A stretch of DNA of 64,000 nucleotides from Candidatus Mycobacterium methanotrophicum (lineage in GTDB: Bacteria; Actinomycetota; Actinomycetes; Mycobacteriales; Mycobacteriaceae). The stretch lies in NCBI RefSeq assembly GCF_023515995.1, contig NZ_CP097320.1, positions 682,001-746,000 on the forward strand. The letters are read 5' to 3'. The notes beneath the pieces were generated by a model. It worked only from the letters and a program-made list of their open reading frames with translations, was not told the DNA's origin and ran no database searches. Both the position numbers and the translations under genes were made by a program. Numbering within the stretch: the stretch's first letter is position 1; every line of letters begins with the position of its first letter. Of the stretch, positions 49,920 through 63,900 are shown piece after piece.

Positions 49920-50155
49920 CCCGCTGGGTCTGTCTGACCGCAGGTGCTCCGAATTCACCGAACCCGCACCGTCACTGCACGACGCCGCGGGAGCGCACGC
50001 ACCCGCGTGAAATTTTGAGGCCTAACTCACCTGGCTAGGGTGCATTTCAATCTTTTGCCCGGCGGGTAAAACGCACCTCTGGGCGTAGCGTCCATGGTCT
50101 ACCATCACAGTGGCGACCAGCCGTCGCCCTAAGAAGGGAGACTAAGGAGACTAAG

Positions 50156-50368
50156 TTGCCAGAGGACATCGGCGCCCCACAGGTCGACGACGATCCGCAC
50201 GACGGTGAGGACCAGCTCATTTCGACCGTTACCCTTTTGGACGATGTCTCCATCGACGGTATGTGCGAGGTTTACTGGACCTTCGAGGGGAAGGTGAGCG
50301 AAGTCGGGAACAGCGCTTCGCCGGGATTCGCTCACGCGGTTAAATCGCTGATCGGTTCGCCTTTCTGA
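50156..50368 (+). CDS. mftA: Mycofactocin precursor-like peptide MftA with 30-residue C-terminal extension
   Basis: A 70-residue peptide. TTG 50156 sits 5 bp after AAGGAGA. The leader is acidic (residues 1-30), followed by the mycofactocin core VSIDGMCEVY at residues 31-40. Canonical mycobacterial MftA ends exactly at that Val-Tyr (IDGMCGVY, from memory). Here the next codon is TGG (50276-50278) and translation continues for 30 residues, WTFEGKVSEVGNSASPGFAH then AVKSLIGSPF. MftC normally decarboxylates and crosslinks the C-terminal Tyr, which is not C-terminal here. Either a stop-codon loss (TGG is one base from TGA and TAG) or a different precursor class needing cleavage. Confidence 0.75.
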   Translation: MPEDIGAPQVDDDPHDGEDQLISTVTLLDDVSIDGMCEVYWTFEGKVSEVGNSASPGFAHAVKSLIGSPF

Positions 50369-50505
50369 ACGGGAGCGGCCCGACGTGTTGGTGTTGCACA
50401 AGAAACCGCCGGCCAACAACGGACGGAGTAGTAGATGGTCCGGGCAGATGCGGCAGATCCAACCCCGGCGCCGACGCGCAGTTCGGCCCGACATCCGGGG
50501 ACGAG

Positions 50506-50820
50506 GTGGCGGGCGCCTCGGCGGTGCGCCAAGCGTTCGACATCGACGCCCCGCGGCAACCGCATCCTCGCGTGGTCATTCGCCCTGAACCATTCGGCGC
50601 GAATGCGGTATCACTTCGCGAAACCCGGCGGCTCACCTTCCTCAAGACCGCCGCCCTTACCCGCGTCGTCAGGGCGCTTGACCAGCAACCGACAGCTCGC
50701 GTCGCGCTGACCGCGGCCGGCGTCCTCTCCGAGCTGCGCCAAAGCTACCGCGCGGCACTGAGTGCCCTCGCGACGTCGTCGATGATCTGTCGTCGACCAG
50801 AGAAAGGCGAATCCCGATGA
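50506..50820 (+). CDS. mftB: Mycofactocin chaperone MftB (RRE domain)
   Basis: A 104-residue MftB-like RiPP recognition element that delivers the precursor to MftC. The conserved stretch HPRVVIRPEPFGANAVSLRE, TRRLTFLKTAALTRVVRAL and the C-terminal ALSALATSSMI align with Rv0692 (from memory). GTG 50506 is the only start in frame downstream of the precursor, behind GGGGA; it is 137 bp after the extended precursor. Its stop overlaps the mftC ATG (ATGA). Confidence 0.8.
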   Translation: MAGASAVRQAFDIDAPRQPHPRVVIRPEPFGANAVSLRETRRLTFLKTAALTRVVRALDQQPTARVALTAAGVLSELRQSYRAALSALATSSMICRRPEKGESR

Positions 50821-51944
50821 GCAGTGCCGACGTCTCCGCGGGGCTGGCCGACCAATTCCAATCGGGCCTAGCGGCGCCGATCTGTCTGACGTGGGAACTG
50901 ACCTACGCCTGTAACTTGGCGTGCGTCCATTGCCTGTCGAGCTCCGGTCGCCGCGGCCCGACTGAATTGAGCACCGATGAATGTCGGGCCGTGATCGACG
51001 AACTCGAGGCGATGCAGGTGTTCCATGTCAACATCGGCGGCGGTGAACCGACGGTGCGCCCCGACTTTTGGGAGGTCGTCGAGTACTCGGTGGCGCACCA
51101 CGTCGGCGTCAAATTCTCCACCAATGGCGTGAAGCTCACCCGGCAGGTGGCTGGACGCTTGGCGGGCAGTGACTACGTCGACGTTCAGGTTTCACTGGAC
51201 GGTGCGACGGCCGAGGTGAACGATGCCGTTCGCGGCGTCGGTTCCTTCGACATGGCGTTGCGGGCGATGAGCAACCTGGCAGATGCCGGATTCCGAGGCT
51301 TCAAAATCTCGGTGGTGATGACGCGACAGAACGTCACCCAGCTGGATCAGTTCAACGAGCTGGCCGACCGCTTTGGCGCCGTTCTCCGAATCACCCGACT
51401 GCGGCCGTCGGGCCGCGGCGCGGAAGTGTGGGAACAACTGCACCCCACCGCAGACCAGCAGCGAAAGCTGTACTCGTGGTTGATGGCGAACGGAGAGCGG
51501 GTCTTGACCGGCGACGTGTACGCCTGCCCGTTCGCCATCCACCGGGACTTCCTGGCAGGCAATGTTCGAGGCCCCGGAGGGTTTGCGGCGGTTTGGAAAA
51601 ACTCCGAGCTGTTCGGCGACCTGCGTCGACCTCAAAGCGGTGGGGCGTGCGCATCGTGCGGCGCGTTCGATTCCTGCCGGGGCGGGTGCATGGCCGCGAA
51701 ATTCTTCACCGGGCTCCCGTTGGACGGACCAGACCCCGAATGCGTCAAGGGATTCGGTACCGCGGCATTGGACGAGGTCAGCGCGGCCGATCGGCCGCTG
51801 CCCTCCCAGGACCATTCTCACCGCAAGCGAAGCACAGTGGCGCTGTCACTGGGCTGGGGGCCGACGGCCCGCCCGCCCGACCATCTGTGCGATGAAAGCC
51901 CGTTGGCCGGTTTTCAGCCCGCACGGCGAGGCACGTCGCTGTGA
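50817..51944 (+). CDS. mftC: Mycofactocin radical SAM maturase MftC
   Basis: A 375-residue radical SAM-SPASM enzyme. The [4Fe-4S] motif C-N-L-A-C-V-H-C is at about residues 32-39, GGGEPTVRPDFWEVVEY follows, and the auxiliary-cluster cysteines lie in the SPASM domain (ACPFAIHRD, GGACASCGAFDSCRGGCMAA, DPECVKGFG). In mycofactocin biosynthesis MftC decarboxylates the C-terminal Tyr of MftA and forms the Val-Tyr crosslink. All cluster cysteines appear intact. Overlaps mftB and mftF by 4 bp each. Confidence 0.92.
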   Translation: MSSADVSAGLADQFQSGLAAPICLTWELTYACNLACVHCLSSSGRRGPTELSTDECRAVIDELEAMQVFHVNIGGGEPTVRPDFWEVVEYSVAHHVGVKFSTNGVKLTRQVAGRLAGSDYVDVQVSLDGATAEVNDAVRGVGSFDMALRAMSNLADAGFRGFKISVVMTRQNVTQLDQFNELADRFGAVLRITRLRPSGRGAEVWEQLHPTADQQRKLYSWLMANGERVLTGDVYACPFAIHRDFLAGNVRGPGGFAAVWKNSELFGDLRRPQSGGACASCGAFDSCRGGCMAAKFFTGLPLDGPDPECVKGFGTAALDEVSAADRPLPSQDHSHRKRSTVALSLGWGPTARPPDHLCDESPLAGFQPARRGTSL

Positions 51945-53374
51945 ATTACCCCCTGCCGGAGGGCTTTTCGGTTGCCATCGATTCGGAAACAAGGCTTGTG
52001 AACGCGCGAACGCTGGTGGGGGGATCACCGCCAAGGATTCTGCGGTTCACTGACGCCGGATGCAAAGCCTGGTCCGAGCTGTTGCAGGGACCAGCCAATT
52101 CTGTCGATGCCCGCCTGCTCGCACGGCAGCTCACTGACGTGAGCGCGGCTCATCCGCGGCCGCCGGCGCTGTCCGCGCCGCCGGAGGTGACGGTGGTCAT
52201 CCCGGTGCGCGATCGCCCGCAGATGTTGAAACGCTGCCTCGCCTCGTTGAAGCCCGGCCGTCCGATAGTGGTCGTCGATGACGCCTCCATCCAGGAGGCT
52301 GCCATCGCCGAAGTGGCGAATGATTTTGGGGCGCAGATTCTCCGCCGTCATGTGTGTGGCGGTCCGGCTGCCGCTCGCAACACCGGCCTGGCGGCAGTTC
52401 ACACGGAATTGGTCGCCTTCTTAGACAGCGACTGTGTCTGCGTCGATGACTGGATCGACCGCCTGGCCGTCCATTTTGCCGATCCACGGGTCGCCGCGGT
52501 GGCGCCCCGGATAATGGCGTTATCGTCATCGATGTCGGCCGGTCGATATGCATCGAGTGCCGGAGCCCTGGATATGGGTGGCCGCGAGTGTCGCGTGATG
52601 CCCGGTGCTGCTGTTCCTTACGTTCCAACCGCCGCACTCCTGGTACGCCGTCAGGTTGTCGAAGAGATCGGTGCATTCGACGAACGTCTGCGCTTTGGGG
52701 AAGACGTGGATCTGGTCTGGCGGCTGCATCAGACCGGCAAGCTGATTCGCTACCAGCCTCATGTCCGGGTACTCCACGCCGAACCCGATGGCTGGCCAAG
52801 CCGATGGGTGCGGCGCTTCCAGTACGGCACATCTGCGGCGCCGTTGGCGAGTCGGCATCCCGAGGCAATCGCTCCGCTGGTCTTGTATCCGTGGCCCTCA
52901 GCCGTACTTTCGTGCCTTGTCATGCGGCGGCCCGTGATTGCGGCGCTCATCGTTTCGATATCCGCATTGCCGGCGATAAGAAATTGGCGCCGCGCAGGGG
53001 TTCCGCTTTCGGTGTCTGGAAGAATCGCTTTCGGCGCGATACTCCAAACATATTGCGCGGTAGGGCGGTACTGCACCCAGTTCGGCGGTCCACTGCTTTT
53101 GCTTGCGCTCTGGCGGCGACGCCGAAGATTGGCGATCGCATCGCTTCTGTTCGCATCCCCGCTGAGGGCAGCTCTAAGCGGGGAGGTGCGACCGGATCCG
53201 ATCCGGTTCCTGATTGGGCACCTGGCAGACAACGTGATGTACGGAGCCGGGGTCTGGGCCGGCTGTCTGCGGCACCAGACCATAATTCCGGCTCGCCCGA
53301 AAATCGTCATGCCGAAGTGGTTTGTCCGTGGTAGGGAACGTTTCACGATTCGACGAAAGGGACATCGATCATGA
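51941..53374 (+). CDS. mftF: Mycofactocin glycosyltransferase MftF
   Basis: A 477-residue family 2 glycosyltransferase like Rv0696, which adds beta-1,4-glucose units to mycofactocin. A roughly 85-residue N-terminal domain precedes the GT-A domain: VTVVIPVRDRPQMLKRCLAS, VVDDAS, FLDSDC (metal-binding D-x-D) and GEDVDLVWRLHQTGKLIRYQ. C-terminal hydrophobic segments may bind the membrane. GTG start overlaps mftC by 4 bp. Its stop overlaps the ATG of the mftD stub. In the standard cluster mftD and mftE lie between mftC and mftF; here they do not. Confidence 0.9.
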   Translation: MNYPLPEGFSVAIDSETRLVNARTLVGGSPPRILRFTDAGCKAWSELLQGPANSVDARLLARQLTDVSAAHPRPPALSAPPEVTVVIPVRDRPQMLKRCLASLKPGRPIVVVDDASIQEAAIAEVANDFGAQILRRHVCGGPAAARNTGLAAVHTELVAFLDSDCVCVDDWIDRLAVHFADPRVAAVAPRIMALSSSMSAGRYASSAGALDMGGRECRVMPGAAVPYVPTAALLVRRQVVEEIGAFDERLRFGEDVDLVWRLHQTGKLIRYQPHVRVLHAEPDGWPSRWVRRFQYGTSAAPLASRHPEAIAPLVLYPWPSAVLSCLVMRRPVIAALIVSISALPAIRNWRRAGVPLSVSGRIAFGAILQTYCAVGRYCTQFGGPLLLLALWRRRRRLAIASLLFASPLRAALSGEVRPDPIRFLIGHLADNVMYGAGVWAGCLRHQTIIPARPKIVMPKWFVRGRERFTIRRKGHRS

Positions 53375-53475
53375 CTAAGGGGTGGTTCGAAACGGTTGCA
53401 GCCCAGGATCCCGGAAAAGTCACGTCTCATGACTTGCCACCGCGGTACCACCGAAGGCCTGGATTTCGTCGTTAA
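53371..53475 (+). pseudogene. Probable mftD remnant
   Basis: A 34-codon frame starting MTKGWFETVA, matching the start of the FMN-dependent dehydrogenase MftD/LldD1 (WFETVAIAQQRA, from memory). It then jumps to KVTSHDLPP and, one frame over, VPPKAWISSLN, resembling the MftD C-terminus (HDLxPxDILVPxGFIRDLG). This fits a gene whose roughly 350 central codons were deleted. ATG 53371 still overlaps the mftF stop (ATGA). Confidence 0.5.
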
Positions 53476-53500
53476 ACAGCAGACGGTCGCCGGTTGGGGG

Positions 53501-59002
<5,502 letters not shown>

Positions 59003-59239
59003 ACCGCTCAGTGTATGTCTGGCGGCGCCGGCCGAGACCGGAATCGGCTGCTACGCGGCCCGCCCGGTTCGGCGGCAGACGTGCCGGATGGCCGGGACCC
59101 GCTGGGTTCCCAAAGTCGGCAGACGTGCGGTACATCTTCAACGGCTGATTTTTGCCCCACGACGGGCATACCATCTGCCTCGCCGCACTGGTTCGGATCT
59201 GAGCTTAGAATCGGCGGTGCCCACAGATCGAGGAGAGCA

Positions 59240-60967
59240 ATGTCGTCGCCAGAAGCGGTCGGACACAAACTGCCGCGTTCGGCTTCCGATCTGATGGGGG
59301 TCGCCGAGGATTTCGGCTATCGCGCCGACTCGGCCGATCTGCTGCGGGAGCTGCTGGTCACCGGTGCGATGTCGCTGAGGAACCCGGCCGGAATCTTCGC
59401 GGCGAACGTCCGGCTCCTCTGGGGCTCCGCAGGAGCCCTCGCAGCGGCGGCCGAGTTGGCTGTGGGCCGCGGCCCGGGCAAGGGACCGATCGCCGCCCCT
59501 CGCGGTGACCGGCGCTTCGCCGATCCGGCGTTTCAGGAGAACCCCGCCTACTTCCTGCTGGCGCAGCAATACCTGCTGTTCGGCCAGCTCGTCACCGAAC
59601 TGCTCGACAGCGCGGGGGTCACCGGCAAGCGAGCAGCCAAGGCCCGCTTCGCGGCCAACTTCCTTCTCAGCGCGCTCGCCCCGACGAACACCCTGCTCGG
59701 CAATCCGGCCGCCGTGCGCGCGGCCTTCGACACCGGCGGCAAGAGCGTCGTGCGGGGCCTGGCGAACCTGCTGCACGACCTTCGCCACAACGGCGGCTGG
59801 CCGTCGCAGGTCGACAGAACCGGATTCGAGGTGGGCGTCAACATGGCCGCCACCCCCGGCAGCGTCGTCTACCGCAGCGATCTCATCGAGCTGATCCAGT
59901 ATTCGCCACAGACCCCGGACGTCTACGCCGTTCCCCTGCTGTTTTGCCCGCCGTGGATCAACAAGTACTACATCATGGACCTCGCGCCGGGAAAGAGCCT
60001 CATCGAATGGGCGGTCCAGCACGGCCACACCTGTTTTGCGATCAGCTACCGGAACCCCGATAAGTCCATGAGCGATCTAGGATTTCGTGACTACTTGTTC
60101 GGCGGCCCGCTGGACGCGCTGCGGGTCGTCCGCGAGATCACCGGTACGCCGTCGGTCAATACGGTGTCGGTGTGCCTCGGCGGAACGCTCACCGCGCTGG
60201 GACTCGCGCACAACGCGGCCGTCGGCGACGACAGCGTCAACTCCGCGACGTTCCTCAACACCCACACCGACTTCACCGAGCCGGGTCTGCTCGGCGTGTT
60301 CACCGACGAGGCGACGGTGAACAAGCTGGAAAAGCACATGCGAAAGACCGGCTACCTGGACTCCTCGAACATGGCGCGAACCTTCAGCGCCTTGCGCCCC
60401 GACGACTTGGTGTTCCAGTATGTGGCGAACAACTGGTTGCTCGGCAAGAAGCCGCCGTCGTTCGACCTGTTGGCGTGGAACGCGGACTCGACCCGCATGC
60501 CGGCCCGGATGCATTCGGAGTATTTGCGCTCGTGTTACCTGCACAACGAGTTCGCCCGCGGCCAGTTCGAGGTCGACGGCACCCGGCTGGATCCCGGCCG
60601 GGTCGACGTCGACGCCTACGTCTTGTCGGCGGTCGACGACCACATCGTCCCGTGGACTTCGGCCTACAAGACCACGCAACTGCTGGGGGGCAAGAACAGG
60701 TTCGTGCTGAGCACCTCGGGCCACATCGCCGGAATCGTCAACCCGCCCAACCCGAAGGCCAAACACTGGGTCAATGACAGCCTTCCGGCCGACCCGCAGG
60801 AGTGGAAGGCCAACGCACAACTGGTTGACGGCACGTGGTGGCAGGATTGGACGGCCTGGATCGGTGAGCGGGGCGGCGAACGGGCCGCGGCCCCCGAGCA
60901 GTTGGGCAGCAGGGACCACCCGCCGATCCAACCGGCGCCGGGAAGCTACGTCCGGCCGACCGCGTGA
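59240..60967 (+). CDS. Poly(3-hydroxyalkanoate) synthase-like protein (PhaC family)
   Basis: A 575-residue class I PhaC-like alpha/beta-hydrolase. After the N-terminal PhaC_N-type region, LLFCPPWINKYYIMDLAPGK leads to the lipase-box-like V-C-L-G-G with nucleophile Cys; VDAYVLSAVDDHIVPWTSAY holds the catalytic Asp and TSGHIAGIVNPPNPKAKHWV the catalytic His. ATG 59240 follows AGGAG; the much longer frame upstream is antisense to the carboxylase. It could polymerise or transfer hydroxyacyl groups; mycobacteria rarely store PHA, so the substrate is open. Confidence 0.88.
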   Translation: MSSPEAVGHKLPRSASDLMGVAEDFGYRADSADLLRELLVTGAMSLRNPAGIFAANVRLLWGSAGALAAAAELAVGRGPGKGPIAAPRGDRRFADPAFQENPAYFLLAQQYLLFGQLVTELLDSAGVTGKRAAKARFAANFLLSALAPTNTLLGNPAAVRAAFDTGGKSVVRGLANLLHDLRHNGGWPSQVDRTGFEVGVNMAATPGSVVYRSDLIELIQYSPQTPDVYAVPLLFCPPWINKYYIMDLAPGKSLIEWAVQHGHTCFAISYRNPDKSMSDLGFRDYLFGGPLDALRVVREITGTPSVNTVSVCLGGTLTALGLAHNAAVGDDSVNSATFLNTHTDFTEPGLLGVFTDEATVNKLEKHMRKTGYLDSSNMARTFSALRPDDLVFQYVANNWLLGKKPPSFDLLAWNADSTRMPARMHSEYLRSCYLHNEFARGQFEVDGTRLDPGRVDVDAYVLSAVDDHIVPWTSAYKTTQLLGGKNRFVLSTSGHIAGIVNPPNPKAKHWVNDSLPADPQEWKANAQLVDGTWWQDWTAWIGERGGERAAAPEQLGSRDHPPIQPAPGSYVRPTA

Positions 60968-61695
60968 TCCACCACTGGGGGGGCGCCGAATCCGGCACGA
61001 CGGTGCTGTCGGTTCGGGGCGTGCGCATCGCGGCCTCGATCACCGGCTCCGGTGATCCGGTGCTGTTGCTCAACGGCTTGTCCCGCCCGATGCAGAGCTG
61101 GACGCCGTTTCTTGAGGCCTTTCCCGGGCGAACGGTCATCAGCTACGACAGTCCGGGTGTGGGTGCGAGCCAGACGCCGCTGATTCCCTTCTCGATGCCG
61201 ATGCTGGCGGACGTCGCGGTGCGGGTTCTCGACGAATTCGGAGTTGGCGCAGCGGATGTCGTCGGGTTCTCGTTCGGCGGGGCCGTCGCCCAACAGCTCG
61301 CGCTCGGCCACCCCGGCCGGGTGAACCGGCTGGTGCTGCTCGCCTCGGCATGCGGGGTCGGGGCAGTTCCCGGCGTGCCGCGGATCGGGCTTCTTTGCCG
61401 GCAATGGAAACCTGCGCCGAAATGGCTGGGCCTGCTCTGGCAGATCGCGGCGATCTCAAGCTGGACCAGTATCCCGGGTCTCGGCCGCATCAAGGCGCCT
61501 ACGTTGGTCCTTTGCGGCGACGCCGATAAGCCCGTCCCCCCGGCGAACAGCCGGGTATTGGCGTCGCGGATCTCCGACGCCCGGCTGATCACCGTCCGCG
61601 GTGGCCACGATCTGCAAAAACCCGGCCCGGCAGCAGTTGTCGCCCGGCTGGTCGGCGAATTCCTCGACCGGCCGGCGCCGGCGGCGGCGAGCTGA
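60964..61695 (+). CDS. Alpha/beta hydrolase
   Basis: A 243-residue alpha/beta hydrolase: oxyanion region LLLNGLSRPMQSW, nucleophile elbow DVVGFSFGGAVAQQLA, catalytic Asp in LVLCGDADKPVPP, His in VRGGHDLQKPGP. Related to the lipase/poly(3-hydroxyalkanoate) depolymerase-like group. GTG start overlaps the PhaC-like gene by 4 bp (GTGA), so the two are co-translated and probably act in one pathway. Confidence 0.88.
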   Translation: MIHHWGGAESGTTVLSVRGVRIAASITGSGDPVLLLNGLSRPMQSWTPFLEAFPGRTVISYDSPGVGASQTPLIPFSMPMLADVAVRVLDEFGVGAADVVGFSFGGAVAQQLALGHPGRVNRLVLLASACGVGAVPGVPRIGLLCRQWKPAPKWLGLLWQIAAISSWTSIPGLGRIKAPTLVLCGDADKPVPPANSRVLASRISDARLITVRGGHDLQKPGPAAVVARLVGEFLDRPAPAAAS

Positions 61696-61714
61696 TCTTC
61701 GTCGCGAATGCGAC

Positions 61715-63667
61715 TCAGCCGAAGGCCAGTGCCACGTCGTCGCCGGCCGGCGTAGGCGCCAGGCCGCGCTCGCCGACCGATTCGATCGCGACCGCGACCG
61801 CTTCGCTGGGCGCGATGACGGCGGGATCGATCCGAAGAATCGAGTAACCGGCGACCGCACCGGCGCCAAAGCCGGGAGCGAACACCCTGGTCGGCCGGGT
61901 GATCGTGGCGTCGACGACCGCATCGTGGATAGCCAGCGGAATGCTGGCCGACGACGCGTTCCCGACACGCTCGATGTTGAAGTAAAGGCGGTCGGCGCCG
62001 ATGCCGGCGGCCGCAGCCAGGTCGATCACCATGGTCTTGTTCGCCTGATGCGGGACGATCAGATCGACGCTGGCCAGCAGCGATTTCGCGACGCCGTCGG
62101 GGTCGGGCAATGCGCTGATATCGTCGAGCATCTGGCGCAGATACCGGCCCGCCAGCGCCTTGACCTCGGGCCCGAAGACCGTGATGTGGTTGGCGAACGC
62201 GGGATTCGGCCACAAAATGGACTCCACCTGGCTGAGCGGGCCGCTGGCATAGGTTTGCATGTATTCGATGTCGGGCGGCGCGCCTTGCGGTTTGGGGGCC
62301 AGCACGATCGCCGACGCTCCGTCACCGAAGATCATCCGGGAGGGGCGCACGTTGCCGATCTTGTCCGAGAACTTCTCCGCGCACAGCAACAGCACCGGCC
62401 GCTTGACGGTTTGCAGCACTCGTGTCGCTTCGGCCAGCCCGTAGCTCAAACCGGCGCACGCGGCGACCAGATCGAACGAGCAGTGCGTCTGCTGGATACC
62501 CAACTGCCCGGAAACCCAGCACGCTATGGACGGGATGAGCCGGCTGCTGGTGCAGGTGCAGACGATGACCGCGCCGACGTCGGCGGGACCGACACCGGCG
62601 TGCGCCAGCGCGGCCCGGGCGGCGCGCAGCGAGATGTCTTCGAGGCTGTCCTGGGTGTAGCAGCGTTGCTCGATACCCGTCTTGTCGCTGATCTCCTGCG
62701 CCGTCATCGACGACCAGTTGTAGCCGCTGTTGCGAATGAGGTCGTCGTTGGTGCACACCAGCTCGCCGTGCACCGCGGCGATCGCCGTGATCTGCGGCTG
62801 GACCGCCAAGTCGCGGACTTTGATGGCCTCGTACGGCCGGGCGGGCGCGATCGGCTGCGGGGCCGCGGTCGTCGGCCTCGCCTTCGGCGCCGTCCCCGAC
62901 CTGACGCGCGACACGAACCGGGCGACATCGGAGTCGCGCGGGCGGAAGACGACGACGTAATCGTCGTCACGCAGCTCGCTGACCGGTGTCAAGGTGGCGT
63001 GCTCGCGGTGCCACGGGTACTGGTTGTGCAGCACCATCGACCAGCGGTGCAGCGCCTCCAATTCGGGGATCTCCTCGTAGCAGTCGATGATCTCGGCGTA
63101 GCTGAAGCGGGGGAAGTCGGGATCGTATTCCTGCAGCCGTAGCGTCTGATTGGCCCGGTCAGAACACAACTCGGCGACCGTGGGAATGACGGCCGACAGT
63201 TTGGTGGCGTGGCTGCGACGATGGCTGAACACGTCGAAGAGAATTTTATAGATTCGGTCCTCGGTCTCCGCGTCCCACCGCGCGGCCAGTTTGGGATAGG
63301 TGTCCCGCACCGCCGAAACCTTGGTCTCCCGGTCCCGCCAAGGTGTCTGTATCGGCACGAACACGTCGTCGCGACGACGCGGCAGGTCGGCCCACCGGGT
63401 CGGTTGGACCTCGTACATGGTGATGACGAACCTGTTGGCCCAGAACAGGTTCAGCGCCATGTCGCGCATCAACCCGAACTTGGTCCGGTACCGCCCGGCC
63501 GCGATGCGATCGAAGATGTCGGTCCCCGTCGGCGCCTTGGCGCCGAAGTCGCGCTCGACGACGCCGTCCAGCTGCTGCAAGGTGTTGAGCGTCGAAAAGT
63601 CAAGCTCTGGAAAGCAATTGGCGGGAAAGACGATTTTACCGTGCCGGTTTACTTCCATGTCACGCAT
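61715..63667 (-). CDS. Ketosynthase III (FabH-like) with long N-terminal domain
   Basis: A 650-residue protein. Residues about 285-620 are a complete KAS III domain: catalytic Cys403 in FDLVAACAGLSYGLAEA, His in VDLIVPHQANKTMVIDL and Asn in ERVGNASSASIPLAIHD. Residues 1-280 form a separate domain I do not recognise (RYRTKFGLMRDMALNLFWAN, RWSMVLHNQYPWHREHATLT), joined by an Ala/Pro-rich linker. ATG 63667 follows GAGGAGG; longer starts are less supported. Convergent with the PhaC-hydrolase pair. Confidence 0.88.
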   Translation of the reverse strand: MRDMEVNRHGKIVFPANCFPELDFSTLNTLQQLDGVVERDFGAKAPTGTDIFDRIAAGRYRTKFGLMRDMALNLFWANRFVITMYEVQPTRWADLPRRRDDVFVPIQTPWRDRETKVSAVRDTYPKLAARWDAETEDRIYKILFDVFSHRRSHATKLSAVIPTVAELCSDRANQTLRLQEYDPDFPRFSYAEIIDCYEEIPELEALHRWSMVLHNQYPWHREHATLTPVSELRDDDYVVVFRPRDSDVARFVSRVRSGTAPKARPTTAAPQPIAPARPYEAIKVRDLAVQPQITAIAAVHGELVCTNDDLIRNSGYNWSSMTAQEISDKTGIEQRCYTQDSLEDISLRAARAALAHAGVGPADVGAVIVCTCTSSRLIPSIACWVSGQLGIQQTHCSFDLVAACAGLSYGLAEATRVLQTVKRPVLLLCAEKFSDKIGNVRPSRMIFGDGASAIVLAPKPQGAPPDIEYMQTYASGPLSQVESILWPNPAFANHITVFGPEVKALAGRYLRQMLDDISALPDPDGVAKSLLASVDLIVPHQANKTMVIDLAAAAGIGADRLYFNIERVGNASSASIPLAIHDAVVDATITRPTRVFAPGFGAGAVAGYSILRIDPAVIAPSEAVAVAIESVGERGLAPTPAGDDVALAFG

Positions 63668-63900
63668 TGTCGCTCGCCTCCTCAGCAACGGGTGAAATCG
63701 TTATTACCGGAAAGCCGGCGGGCGGCGCGGAGGCGCTGCTGCAGAAGACAGATGTGCATACCGCCTTCGATTGGCCATACCTGCACCCTATAGGCGGCCG
63801 GCCACGAGACCACCGCTGGTGTTGCCCGTGCCAAAGCGGCGCCGAGCGTCGGCGCGATGAAAAAACCGCGGCTTGAGAAAGCGGTGCGAGGTGATTTCCA
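63668..63900. other. Divergent intergenic region
   Basis: 233 bp between the ketosynthase and the next gene. No promoter elements or coding potential that I can support; short frames here are not gene-like. Confidence 0.35.
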
